From Membranipora membranacea (taxonomy: Eukaryota > Bryozoa > Gymnolaemata > Cheilostomatida > Membraniporidae): a stretch of 64,000 bases of DNA. Of this stretch, positions 1-12,110 are shown one piece after another (the stretch's first letter is position 1; every line of letters starts with the position of its first letter). The notes beneath the pieces are model-generated. The model searched no databases, had not been told where the DNA came from, and saw nothing but the letters and a program-made list of their open reading frames with translations. The stretch is taken from positions 11,408,001-11,472,000 of the forward strand of contig OU612073.1 in assembly GCA_914767715.1 (NCBI GenBank), read 5' to 3'. Position numbers and translations under genes: made by a program.

Positions 1-342
1 GCCACTCAGGGAAATGTGTGCTCTTTGAACTATGTGTAGCTCAAAGATAACTAATTTAGGATTTAACCTCATAACTGTCACATAATGAGCAAATAAATTG
101 AACAAACCTATCATCACATTTAGGGTAAGAAATTAACACTCTAGGTGATGACGTCATTAATGTTCACTAGAAAGGTTGTAACTATGTCACTAGATTCGCT
201 AGCTGATTAATTTCATACCCTGATTTTGACAATCAGTTTGTGCAAATTACTTGCCCATTAGGTGACAGTTCTGAGATTGCAGCCTCATTGTGTTAGATTC
301 GAGCTACACATAATTCAATAAGCACACATTTGCCTGTGTGGC
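1..342. repeat. Palindromic MITE-like element with long inverted arms
   Basis: The first ~100 bases and the reverse complement of ~228-342 align along their length: both begin with a GCCAC(A/T)CAGG-type terminus, then AAATGTGTGC, then ATGTGTAGCTC, and later share ACTGTCAC. A second inverted pair (AGGGTA.GAAATTA) lies at about 122-135 and 209-222, so the inverted similarity continues almost to the centre. Long diverged arms without coding sequence are typical of non-autonomous foldback or MITE elements. The left end sits at the window edge, so a target duplication cannot be judged. Confidence 0.7.
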
Positions 343-802
343 AACAGTAGTTTAAGTAGAAGTTGCTTATACTTGGTATATAAGGGAGCATTTATAGTAA
401 ATTGTGAACTTTATCATTCAGCCAATTGTACACATGAGTGATCTGAACTAATGGATCTTGTTCCGCTATAAAGTGCTTATTTTTTCTTCCTTTTTTTCTT
501 CTGTTATTGCACTACATGTAAACAATTTTCCTCCAAATAATTTAGATTGCCAAATAAAGTATTTAAAACAAAATGAATGAGCAACATAAATTTGTCTCAG
601 CCTTAATTATGGTGAGACAATTCCTTGCCTAAAAAGGGCTATTCTACTGAAAATATATTTAAATCTGGTAGCTGATTGGTCGATTTGTTCATAGATTAAA
701 ATGATGATGTGTGGGTGCCCTAGAGATAGTTGTCTCCCTTTGTATGGCAATTTAACTACGAATAATATTAAAGTCAAATAAAATAAATCAATAAGAAAGA
801 AC
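343..802. other. AT-rich stretch, possible C-terminal tail of the lectin/WSC gene
   Basis: No independent gene is seen. If the weak donor at 802/801 (GTTCTT) is not used, the minus-strand frame of the exon at 803-929 stays open to a stop near 607. It would add about 65 residues, starting with a hydrophobic run (FFLIDLFYLTLILFVV) that could be a membrane span. This may be chance openness in A+T-rich DNA. Nothing else is recognised. Confidence 0.35.
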
Positions 803-3800
803 CTACATATATTGAAGGCCCTCGCACTTGTAACCTGTGATGGACACTGTTGGTTGGTCCCTGGATCTGGGCAGGGAGTTCCATAGCACTCAGAAGGACT
901 TTGAGACATAACAGACTCGTTCACCAAACCTGCAATAGAAAGCAAACAATTTGAATTATTGCAATCTCACTTCAACTCACAAAGATCGCTTCTCGGCCTA
1001 TGGGCTAAGATCAAACTGTCATTGCCAATGGCTGATCAGTGCCTGTTTCAGTGTCTGGCAGCTTGCTGCACACTCACGATTAGGAGGTCCACCATGGCCT
1101 CCCCTCTAGGATGCATTCTAGTCTACTTGTGTCCCTCTTTAGGGGCAGCCCACCCTCTGTTTTGTCGTAAACAGGGGGGGGGGGACTTCAACTCACAATT
1201 CATAATGCTAAGATAACTAAAAATCTAAACAAAAAGATATCCACTTACTTTCTGCACCGCACATGCACGAACTATTTGTAACAAAAGCTGCATATGCGCT
1301 ATCCAGTCCTCTACATTTCTCGATGCACCCATATATATTCACAAGACGAGATGGATTCTTGATATAGCCGGTTGCCGGTACATTCGTTCCTGACTCAATG
1401 TCAGCGATGGATACACAACCCAAGTCACCTGAAACGGATAGCAATCTGTTGGGCTGACTCCAGGATGTGTAGCCAAGAACTTGGCACAATCATTTCACTT
1501 TGATAAAGTAGTTTTATGCTTTCATCTAGACATATTGACATGATAAAATAATTTTTCTCAACAGGTTTCTTTAAAACTTGCGCAATCGTTAAGATGCCTT
1601 GACACTTTGGTACAGATTAATGATAACATACCGACGTGTTTTTCACAGTACAACGTGGGTCCTGCCAACCAGGGTATTTCTTGAGCAAGACTCCCATGAA
1701 ATCCCGCTAGAGCCGCTCCCTCGCTAGATTCCCTAGAAAGAGTATAGTTTTAATTTAAAAAGTGATTGGTTTGGAATAAAAAGCATCAGAAAGAAAAAAA
1801 AAAGAAGATTTTGATTTCTGATGATTTAAGGAATAAGCTGAAAAGTAAACTCAAAGCATTTGGCCAGTCAGTTCCGATCACCAATAGAAAGATTAACAGT
1901 TTTGCTTTGATAACTGTGTATGACCAGATTGCTTGCTTTTATCTGCCAGGTGATTGGTGCTGCAGGAGTTGAGGGTTTGGGTCCCGCTTGGGGAGTTTTC
2001 ATGATGGGTCGTTCCAACTTCAAATACCTGCGGGTGTATCTATCTCCTACACCTTGTTTTGATGAAACAATGATTCACTCAATTTATCAAGCCAAGCTTT
2101 ATTGACCCTGCCGGATAGTCAAACCCTTATCGGAACACTAAACTCTGAATATCTTTACAAATTGAAAAAGCAATGAATTAAACCTTCTTCAGTTTTCACC
2201 CAAAAAAGATATCTATTTGCTATTGAGTAGTGATGCGTATCGCTTACCCGACACTATATGGTTTACTCCAAAATTTAGATGGATACGCTGTGTTCACTTC
2301 CGGAACACTAGCCTAAAAAATGAATATGATATGTGTGTCTATTTTCATGCTGATGAGATGAAGAGAGGACTGAGATGAGATGTCAAGGAATATTTGTAAT
2401 CAATAGACCTTGTTACAAACAGAATTTTACAGTATTAAACTGTAAAAATGTAACATAGTATTGTCTCCCGGTGCCACACTGCTGATTAAAAATTGAATAA
2501 AGCATGCAAATTAAACATCGCTCTCATTTTTGACCCTTCATCTACTTTAGAGACACACTTGCGATTGTTATTAAGCGAATTGGTATCGATAGTAAAAAAT
2601 GTTTCCATCCAATGTGGAACTATTGTGCTACTGGTGAATACGTTCAGAATCTATGTGATAACATTTGGGATCAATTAGCAAGTATCCTTTTTGGAAAAGT
2701 TGGCTTTTCTATAAATAGCATGCGTGTTTCAAATAATTGCTCGTTCGAAAAACTTGCCTCCGAGAGAACAAACATATCGGAATGTTCTTGTTTACCACAC
2801 ATCTCAAACTGAGCATTTTGGTAGTCTCTAGGCAGGTCAGCGGTCGCAATAAAGACGCATTTACCACCCACAGGAAAGTAATCTGGGCGGTCACAGTAAT
2901 TATCTGTTATAGAAAGATTATTATCACAAACATAATTCAAGAAACGTTATAAACGCTCTCAATTGCAGATGTAAAGATAATTTCATGCTAAAGGGAGGTA
3001 CAACATTGATAGAATGATCGCATGAATCTGAACGTCCGGGAACATGAAGCAATAGAAGATACGTCGACTTCTCGGAAATCTTGTTCACGTATAATATGGT
3101 ACAATTTCTACTTGTCCGGGTACATAATAGATTGACATTTCCATTGTCATGAGCGGTCAAAAATGACCAGCTACGGGAAATGAATATGTAGCAACATTTC
3201 CACGTACAGGGAGAAGACAATTACGACATTTCGCAACCACTCCAATAAATGTCAAATTATTGAGATCAATAAAACAGTCAATTATTTGTGCAGGATCCCA
3301 GGTATGGGCTATCATAAAAATTAAAAGTTCTCCAGTTTGATTCTTCCAACTGATACTCTCTGTAAGAGTTCAAGACAGATTACAGATTCTTGAACTTATT
3401 ATGATTGGATAAGGATTGAGGTAACTCAACTTAAAATATGTTATAGTATAGGTCAGTACATATATCTTTGTAGCAAAATATGATACACCCAAAGACAGGA
3501 TCAGGAAGTAGGACTGAGCCAGATTAACTCAATATCAGATCTCAATCTCTTTTAAATTGTATACTGTGCATGATAAGCATTTTCCTGTCTCTCTTTTATC
3601 AGATGATCGGTCATTACAATACACAAGTACAGCACATGAATCGTTGACTATCCAATAAAGACTACCCAAAGACCAAAAAGGTGTTATCACCAGCAGGTTT
3701 TGTCATAATGTGAAAGGAACATCTGAGATAATTCAAATTTTTTACATCCCCTGTTATCCTCTCCAGCTGCAATCTGTTGTCGGAATTGCCCATCCTCAGT

Positions 3801-6800
3801 CTTAAATTTGTGCACTCAATGACAATTTTTACCTCATAATCTCCCGGAAACCTGACTGTCCAGAATACAGGCTATGTTTTCTATTTTGCGGTGGTATCGG
3901 CACTCCTCATCAAATTCTTTTTTAAATGCTATCTATTCATCTGCTATTCATTACCAACTCGGTATGCAGCACAAGTAATAGGGCCACATGGTGCAATAGG
4001 TTAGTGCTTTGCTCTGAGATATGCAGGCTACTGGTTCAAGTCTTGGTGGTGACACATTCTAGTTGTGAGTTGCTCCAATGGCGGGAAATATATTCATAGA
4101 TGAAGTCGAAAAGAAGGATTGATTGAAGGGAAGCTCAACAAACAAAATGCAATTAATAGGGGAGAAGAGAAATGACTCCTTGGTTTTAGATAGTGATGGT
4201 GTCATGTATGTGATATGTAACATTTATGACCAGGGCTCCCAACTAATTTGGTTGAGAACTAGTAGATCTTGTTGGGGCTCTTATAGACGGCTTGGCAGTT
4301 ATTTAGGGCAGCAAGCCTGTGGCACACGAAAAGGATTCAGGAAGGGTGCTAGAGCAATATGGTGGCTAGACATCCCCTGAGGGGGATACCTGGAACCATT
4401 AACCAATGAACAAAAATTCATAGGTAGTGATATGAGATTATAATCATAGCTATGAAGCTTGAATATGAAAAGGTATTGAATTGGGATCGGAAAATTCAGC
4501 GTCATTTTGCAGCTAACGATTGTTACCTATAATCAATGATGATCATTTGGATAAGACCACCCCAATGGTCTCTAGGAAACCATTGATTGCAAATATAAGC
4601 ATATAAAGTATATGAACATGTCAAGCTTCCCTTCACTTCATCTATTTTTCGACTTCATAACCTATCATCATCTTTGAAGCGGGGAGAGTTATCTTCTCTT
4701 GATTACAGGAACTGGGACCCATAGTACTCATGCTGCACCCTAGACCGGTGCCCGCAGGAAACCCGGCTACTCTTTATATCGAAGAGACAGAGTGGGTTCT
4801 TTTTACTGTGCGCGGGGTGTGCAAACACACAGTGGACCTCCAGTATTTTGAGTCCGCAAGGACCTGGCTAGGATGAATGGTGTGCCAGTGCCAAATCAGA
4901 AATGACTGCCGGCACCTAACCTATTGTACCATGTGGCCCCGTGCTGCAACTGAGTTGTGTAATGAATAGCAGATGGTATATAGCATTGAAAATAGAATGT
5001 TAATTAATTTGATGAAGAGTGCTGATACCATCGCATAATAGAAAACATAACCTGTATTCTGGACACAGTCAGCTTTGCCGGAGATTATGATGTAAAATCA
5101 TCATTGAGTGCACAAACTTAGTGTTGGATTTGTGCCATCACTGCTGGAGGCAACTCTTAACACCATCAATAATTCCTCCCCGGAGTAGCTTTGGATTTTT
5201 TCACCATGCAAATCTTACATAAATTTTTCCTAAGTAACTGCCTGACTGTATAATGCATTGGTCTTTGGGCATTCTTTGAGTATAATATATCATGGATAAC
5301 CCAAAGAATCAAAACGAAGTTGTGTTGTGCGACCCCACTAGAAATAATCCATAATACACCAGTATCTAGCCATATTTTATATTAGTTATTGTCTAGCTTA
5401 GGTAAGAAATGCATCTGCTTAATAGTAATGTGAAAGAGAAAGATACCTGATAATTCATTGCTGCAATTTTGACTACTGAAATCCATCTTTTTGAGCAACC
5501 CATTGCCATACAGTTGAGCACAGCGCAAGAGATCCTTTACAGTAGATGCACTTTGCTGTAAAGATATTTTTTCATATTTGAACAGTACAAAAGACATTCC
5601 TACAACATTTAATGTACTTGAACCAGAATTAGACTCGATTAGTTGTAACTTGCATTCTGTTTTGCTTTTGTAATATTCTTAATCATCTACGCTCTTTATT
5701 ACTGCTGATTGTCAGGGTGGTAGTAACAACTTACAAAATTGAATCGAAGCCTTCTATACATGCCCCAATCGTCATTCGTTGTCCCACAACTGAGCCATTC
5801 TTCTCCCTTACATGGCAGATCACATGGCTCCCTGGTAGTGCTTGTTAGGACGGAAGGATTGCTCGAGCAGTAACACTCTTCCCCACTAATAAATGCATAA
5901 CCGGTTTTACTATCGGCTATGCAGGAAGCGGTACACAGTGCAGGAGTCATGCGGGAGTCCCTGAAGAGAAACCCTGGAACTGCTTTCTCACCACATATCA
6001 ATTCTACGGTAAAAGCATAACAAAATTACGGACATATATATGCATTATGTTATTCGGCAGACAATTTATCATCCTGGACAGCTGTTTTCTATAACATGCC
6101 AAAGAAACTACAGCAAAGGTTATGGGAGAAAAAAATGACATCAATTTGAGTTTAGAGGATTGATTGGTATATATACCATATCATAATGTGTTCACATGAG
6201 AAGACAGAGACTAACATCTTACTAAATATATGATATCATAACTCTGTCACAGAACAGACTACAGGTAAGACTGTACAATTTAAAAAAGGTCTTGGCAATG
6301 TGGGACAAAAAGTCGATAAACTCAGATTGAGACAAATCTTCTGTGATTCAATTATTTGAAAATTTGAATTATTTGAAACATCTGTATCTATAGTAATTTT
6401 ATGATTTGTAGCAAGTACGAATTATTTTCCAAGGGGAGCAGCGGCAGCCTGCTCTTATCTTTAACACTCATTAAGAAAATTGGCAGGGCAGAGCAGGGCA
6501 GTTAATTGCTGATGGTAGAGTTTATCGAGTGTTAATGGTAATATTGCACCATATATAATATCGCACGAAAAGCAGCTAATCGCCACTGTTGCTGCCAGCA
6601 AAAGGAGAAATGGTCAACACATTGTGGTGTTGTTTCAAAATCTGAAAGAGCACCATAATTAGTTCTCATGAGTCATCATTTACAGCCAAGCAACATTATA
6701 AAAAACAGTTGCAATAATCACATATGTATATATGTACATATGTATAGCAAAACTATAATAAAAGCACAACCACTTTCAATATTTGGACTTTTTTTATAGT

Positions 6801-9800
6801 GGTTTTTAATTGACAGCACACACAAGCTATCAATGGTCTGAGCGTTTGTCTTTTTGGAATTTTCATGTCGTCAATGCAGTTTCATAAAATGTTTTTAATG
6901 AGGTGATATAGGCCTAATATATAAAGCAATATAAACTTTAAAAACATCATTGAAACTGCATGTAGGGCTAGAAGAACTTGTTGTGTATCAATAAAATCAA
7001 TATAGGCTTGATAAAGAATAAATGAAGTTTATATGTCACTTTCCATGCGTCAGCAAAATTGGAAATGTAGTTTTGCTTTAGTTATAGTTAATGCAGGTTA
7101 AACACTGGCTTATTGTATCCACTGCATCTGTTTATTTATGATAGTAGACCCTGTGAACTTGTACATCCACTAATTCTGTCATGGACTTTCAGATTTGGCA
7201 AGTTTTGAAACCAAATTCCTTATGACCCAAATGCTGGCAGCATTTTTGACAATGAGCCGCTTAATGTGCAATATTTTTCAAGGTATATGAACACCATCTC
7301 AATCAGCTTGAAAAGCTATTTCATGCAACTCATTCTGCCATATCCACTCATGTCATGTCACTCATCATGTCATGCAACTCATCTGTCAAAGTCTATCTGG
7401 CTAATTTTCTAAATGAAGCTGCATGTCCCGCCACTTTTTGCAGCCGCTGCCACCGTATTATTTGCCTTTTCCTCAGGTTTGAGCAAATGACTAGTGAATC
7501 AACTTAATGAAATAAATTCTAAACCTATGTAATGGAGATACTAAATAAATGATCTCCACTGTTAACTCCCTGTCCCGGAAAGGGAGTTCATTGGTTTGAT
7601 TTTGGTTGAATGAATGATAACCAGGGATTCCAGGCAAGCAGGGTTGGTTTCAACTGCAACAGGATGCTATAAATTGTCTTCATCAACCATTTAGCTGAGC
7701 TTTGGCCAGAATAGAGCACATTAAGTCATTCAATGATACCATTATTGGTCAATTCAACCATAGGCTTGGCCAATGAATGAGCCACTACTGGCGCTGAAAA
7801 TTTGATACATACATAAAACATCCCTTGCAACTGAAAGCATCACATTCTGTCTAACAACCAAGCCTATACTACGACCCTGAGAAGCTGCCCTGGTACTGAC
7901 ACCACTGCTCATGATGATGCTAGTTTGATTGTTGGTATTTGAAATTTGTGGAAGTAGATGTGCAAAACTAATAAAATGCAATTGGTGGAATGAGATTGGA
8001 AAAATGGGAGGGTGGAATGAGATTGGCGAAAATGGGATTGGGGGAATGAGATTTTGAGATGTTACGTGACACAATACAAATGACAGTGGCAAAAAATATC
8101 ATTGCAAAATGTATTTTGGCCGACTTTCTGTCAATTTTCGAATCATTGCAATGTAATTTCTCAGAAACCTGGTATCTTGGCTGTCTCACTCCAGATTCCA
8201 TTTGATTTGCTCTCAGTTAATTAGGGATGATTGTTTTGAGCATAAACTCAGCCGATTTAATGTGATCTCAAGTCCCTTTGTAACTGAATTTCCACAAATC
8301 TGTCTCTGTACTTGGGGCAAATCACTAAATAGTTGCTTTTAGTACATTTGTCCATCCTCCCTGATTTGTCAGAGCTTTTTCCAACAAACTGAGCCCACTT
8401 ACCATCATCCATATCACACACAAACTTTGCTGTGACCTCTAAGCTAGCGCTTCTATTGCCACCCTTGAATCCAAGGGTCAGATGTTTAGCCCCTTGTGTT
8501 GATGAAAGTTGGTCAGCAGCTAAAATAATAAACATAACTATTAGCTGAAGAAAAACTAGGGTATCTGATGAACACAACTTATTGCTCAAAAGCAAGATCA
8601 GAGTGTTCGAGTGCGAGGCAATTTCATATCTAAAAATAATTCAGAGTTGAATTAATAATGGATGCATAGCCATATTTTAGCCATATCTCGAAACCCCCAA
8701 TAAAATGGTTCCTTTGAGATAAGGCTGGTCTTACTAAGGTTGTGAATGTGATCACAAACATATAGATTATTATGCTTATGGGTTGTTTCGAAGAAAAATG
8801 ATTCACTATAATTTTTCTTTCTTCTAGGAGAAGGAGGTGGCACTGACGGCCGAAGCGCCAGAGCTCTAACATGCAAGTGGAGGTCCTTGGTTTCGAATCC
8901 CGCTGCAGTCTAATGACTACTGGAGGTTGTGCTTCAATAGACTTCGACCTGCTTACATTGCTACGGCATCTTTATTTCTCAGTCTTCTTGGTACCACCAG
9001 TGTAAGATAACAGAATTGTTGTGACATAATATATAAAAGGCTGGCGACAGGCCGCCTAGAAGTTCTTTTAAAGTGTCAGGTCGGCTATAATTATCCATAT
9101 ATTTCAATAAATAATGGCTGCTTTTGACCTTCTGAAACGTAGGGCCTCGTTACTGGTTAATTGAAATTCCCTGATATATGGGTGTATTTATTTAACCAAA
9201 GAGTCTTGATTTAAGATTTATGCCAAAAGCTTTAATGTAAGAATCCTAAAGTGATGGGAGATAGATCAGGGATCTGTTCACCCTGGGTGTATACACAAGC
9301 ACTTTGAGCTACTCTACAGCCATCATGAATCATCAATGACCTGAACAAGATTTTCCAATTTCCTGCTATACATCAAAACATCTGGAACACATGGTACATA
9401 ACTATACTATACTATACTATATCCTCCAAGGGCCCGAACCCAATCATTCTCTTAACAAAATGGGTGTGGTCTTCAGATAATCCTGGCATATTGACATGAA
9501 GCCAAATATATATGAGCTGGCATATTGGTTTATTCCATCCAATATATCAAACTTACAGAGCCTGAATTGAAAAGCAGATGCACCAGAAGACCCGTACTCG
9601 AAAATATCAGTTTCTTCTTCATTGAAGTAAGTTTCGATATTGTCGGTGAAGAGGTTGCCATCTATCCATGCGTAGCCAACTTTACCAAGCTCACTCTCCC
9701 CAGTTGGTATATTCAAGGGGTTGTTACTCTCGATTCTCCTCAATCCCAGATGAAACCATTCACTTGCATCATCTAAGTAAGCAATAGACAATGAAATAAC

Positions 9801-10785
9801 TGATAAACCAACAGAAAGTTTCGATAAAAAATGGCAGTGGCTTAGGAATTCATGTTTTAACATTAGCGCACTATGATTAAAGCCAAGTCTATTTCTTTCC
9901 AAACACAGTTTGTGAAACATCATTGACTCAACAAAGAGATTTTCAATGGGAGACATGGGTGTAAAAGGCAGAACAGAAAGAGGCAGGGGTTACAATGCAC
10001 AAGATATGAATATGTGACTGCGTGTGGGATTATACAGTTTCTTCCGTTTTGTATTATTGGGTAGTTACGGCTATCACAAAATTGTAATTACGGCTGAGAC
10101 GAAATTAATAGCCGCCATAATTTTCTTGGCTGATTTTTCATACATACAGCACCTTTGCGTTGTATCATCACCACACTATGCCAGTTTTATTATTTACTTT
10201 GAATTTTATTATTCAGGGTACCAGCTTGTGATATTGCACAAATAAATGTCTGTGTTGCTTAAACTCTCCTGATACGCTAACATACCGGTACAGCCATCAC
10301 TTCCAATCTATTTCATTTTGATTTATACTATTAATCAATACTAATATCTTAGATTTTGGTGAATACAATCCAAGATAATAATATCAAAATCTTATCGATG
10401 GATTTTGAAAACCCTTCCAGGCAAATTTGACCCCTAGATAAGCATTAATTATAGGCTAGAATTTAGTTTTGCCGGGTAGGGGGGATTTTATGTTGACTAG
10501 TATCAAATCCAAGATAGTATTGCAGAAACTTTTACAATCTGCTACTTACATGCTTCACTTATAAGATGTTCAGCTATTTTCCTGGCTTCTTCTGCTCTGT
10601 CAATGGCCAGAAGTAGCGAATTAACAGATTTGCAGTACGCACTCGCGTCATCCCATGTCATTGGGGTGGCAATAATCGCATAGCAGTCTGGCTTATTACT
10701 GGTGTGTTCAATTTCTGTGAATGTGACACCTTGCAGCGTAGGACATTGGCAGTTGGCACAGTGGACAAGGAGTGTGCATATAACC
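803..10785 (-). CDS. C-type lectin / WSC domain protein, partial (10 internal exons)
   Basis: Ten minus-strand exons join in one open frame of ~522 residues: 10785-10550, 9772-9557, 8519-8403, 6003-5735, 5555-5447, 2903-2758, 2312-2248, 1732-1632, 1428-1249, 929-803. Every junction phase agrees. Domains in order: C-type lectin (about 34-190, with CYAIIATPMTWDDASAYC and ending KFVCD), WSC (about 190-279, eight-cysteine pattern with CYCSS and PCDLPC), a 36-residue linker with two cysteines, a second, divergent C-type lectin (about 317-418, starting YCDRPDYFPVGGKCVF and ending LYCEKH), and a second WSC (about 420-515, with CMCGAES). Both fold families are extracellular and bind carbohydrate, so a secreted or cell-surface recognition protein is inferred. 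The intron after 2758 is of the GC-AG type. No signal peptide or start was found; the 5' end lies upstream of 10785 and the 3' end is uncertain. No named orthologue is claimed. Polycystin-1 also combines WSC and lectin domains, but in a different order. Confidence 0.82.
3650..5285. repeat. Large foldback element with an embedded tRNA-like box
   Basis: The stretch 3660-4137 is matched, inverted, by 4622-5277. Shared blocks include ACCCAAAGACCAA, TTGTGCACTCAATGA, CATAATCTCC, CCAGAATACAGG, CTGCTATTCATTAC, GGGCCACATGGT and AGCTTCCCTTCA. The left arm carries a tRNA-like head at about 3981-4045: an A-box-like TGGTGCAATAGG and a B-box-like GGTTCAAGTC. The right arm keeps the A-box part at 4921-4940 but not a clear B box. 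It lies inside an intron of the lectin/WSC gene. The arms have diverged, so this is an old insertion. Confidence 0.7.
7983..8060 (+). repeat. Short minisatellite (GGAATGAGATTGG-type unit)
   Basis: About three imperfect copies of a ~30-base unit with the core GGTGGAATGAGATTGG. It makes short proline- and isoleucine-rich reading frames on the minus strand that are repeat artefacts. It lies in the intron between the 8403-8519 and 5735-6003 exons of the lectin/WSC gene. Confidence 0.6.
8831..8910 (+). mobile_element. tRNA-derived SINE fragment (head region)
   Basis: A degenerate A-box-like stretch (GGTGGCACTGACGG) is followed ~50 bases later by a B-box-like GGTTTCGAATCCCG, the spacing of a tRNA-related SINE promoter. 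The body may extend to about 9120. No cloverleaf is intact, so it is not a functional tRNA gene. A similar GGGTTTGAGTCCCGCTGC box occurs at the right end of the window. Confidence 0.5.
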
Positions 10786-11359
10786 CTGTAGAAAGCAGAG
10801 ATTACAGTTTATATCACCATGGTTACTGCAAGAGTTTCAATAAAATCTTATCTTATCATACTGTTTTGAAATTATTGCTGTTATTGTCAGCTTCATAACA
10901 CATCACCACGGAACTTTATAGTACTACAGAACAATTCTATTGGAAAGCCCTGGTAGCCATCATGTATGTATGATATCTTGTAATGGGGATGTCTTAGGTA
11001 TTGTAACACTGTTTTACAACGTGTTTCAGTGAATGTTCTGTTACATACAGATAAGAAAAAGCTTAGTAATTTCGACAAATTCAAAATTGGTGACCAATGT
11101 CATCTAATGAACTTATTTTAATCTTAAGATCAATAATCATGCAACTCATCCTACTAAATTATTGGTTATGACAAGGTCAATGACAACTTCTTGGTTTAGT
11201 GGTCTGCCACACCGACAATGACATCGAGACTACACTAATATAAGATGTGTAACTCAATCTGTAATTTGAAATCAGTACCCATCATGTACCCGCCCCTAAC
11301 TAGTAAAATTGAACACATGTCGTCACACCAAATTTCTTTTGAAGGTACTCATACTCAAT

Positions 11360-11470
11360 GAATAGATTCACTCTCTATCTATCAGAGATATACCAATGAA
11401 CTAAACCTCATCATTGGTTTAGTTCATTGGATATACATGCAATAGTATATCACATGATCAGTGTGGTAGT
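11360..11470. repeat. Interspersed repeat copy interrupted by a 38-bp hairpin insertion
   Basis: It resembles 28607-28672: both read CTCTATC.ATCAGAGATATA, then TACATGCAATAGTATATC, then TGATCAGTGTG. In this copy a 38-base segment (11393-11430) interrupts the shared sequence. Its arms are CCAATGAACTAAACC and GGTTTAGTTCATTGG around an 8-base loop. ATATA is present on both sides (11388-11392 and 11431-11435), but only once in the uninterrupted copy. Confidence 0.75.
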
Positions 11471-12110
11471 CTGCAATAAAATTTATACTCACAACAAGAA
11501 GATGTTAAAGCTCATTGTGTCTAATTCACACTTTTAACATGGCTCCACCTCATACCCATGAGTAGAAGGGATTATGAGATGATTGACTGGTTTTACTGAC
11601 TAGTAGCATTGTTGGTACCGGTGATGGAATCTGGGTTATCTGACAATGATGCTAGTGGCAAACAGAGGAGTGAGAGAGAGAACAACTTATCATCACGATG
11701 GTTTCTCTACTGGAGTCTTACCTGCTGCTCTTTTTTTTTTATCGATATCCACTTTTTATTTCTTTTTTTTTATATATATACTTTATTATAAGCACCGACC
11801 AATATATCTTGACAAATGAGGCCGTGTGAAAAGAAGGAATGGAATTAAATGAATTTTTCAAACAACAGTTTATCATAAAATGCTGTCCTACCAACACGTT
11901 GAGACAGCTGAATCAAATCATTGCAAACATGGTTATTTGGCTTTATTATAAACTCACAAAATAGTACATGTAACGTACACGGAATGGTGACATGGCTATC
12001 ATAATAAGAGCGAGTTTTATGTAAAACAGGAAATTAAAATCAATAACAATTCAAAATGTCCTCAATAAAAGGAATTCAAAATAACTCAAACACCTTAATA
12101 GGGTTGTGTT

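Noticed and set aside
3981-4045. tRNA gene
   Set aside because: A and B boxes are recognisable, but no cloverleaf or acceptor stem can be drawn, and the segment is repeated in inverted form, as in a SINE-like element.
7754-8201. Minus-strand open frames rich in Pro/Ile/Ser
   Set aside because: They are produced by the minisatellite at 7983-8060. No splice-site or homology support.
8403-8519. Possible mannose-6-phosphate-receptor-like (MRH) domain
   Set aside because: The stretch LTLGFKGGNRSA...KFVCD looked MRH-like alone. The exon joins in phase to the lectin exon 9772-9557 upstream and to the WSC exon 6003-5735 downstream, and it supplies the expected C-terminal strand of the C-type lectin.
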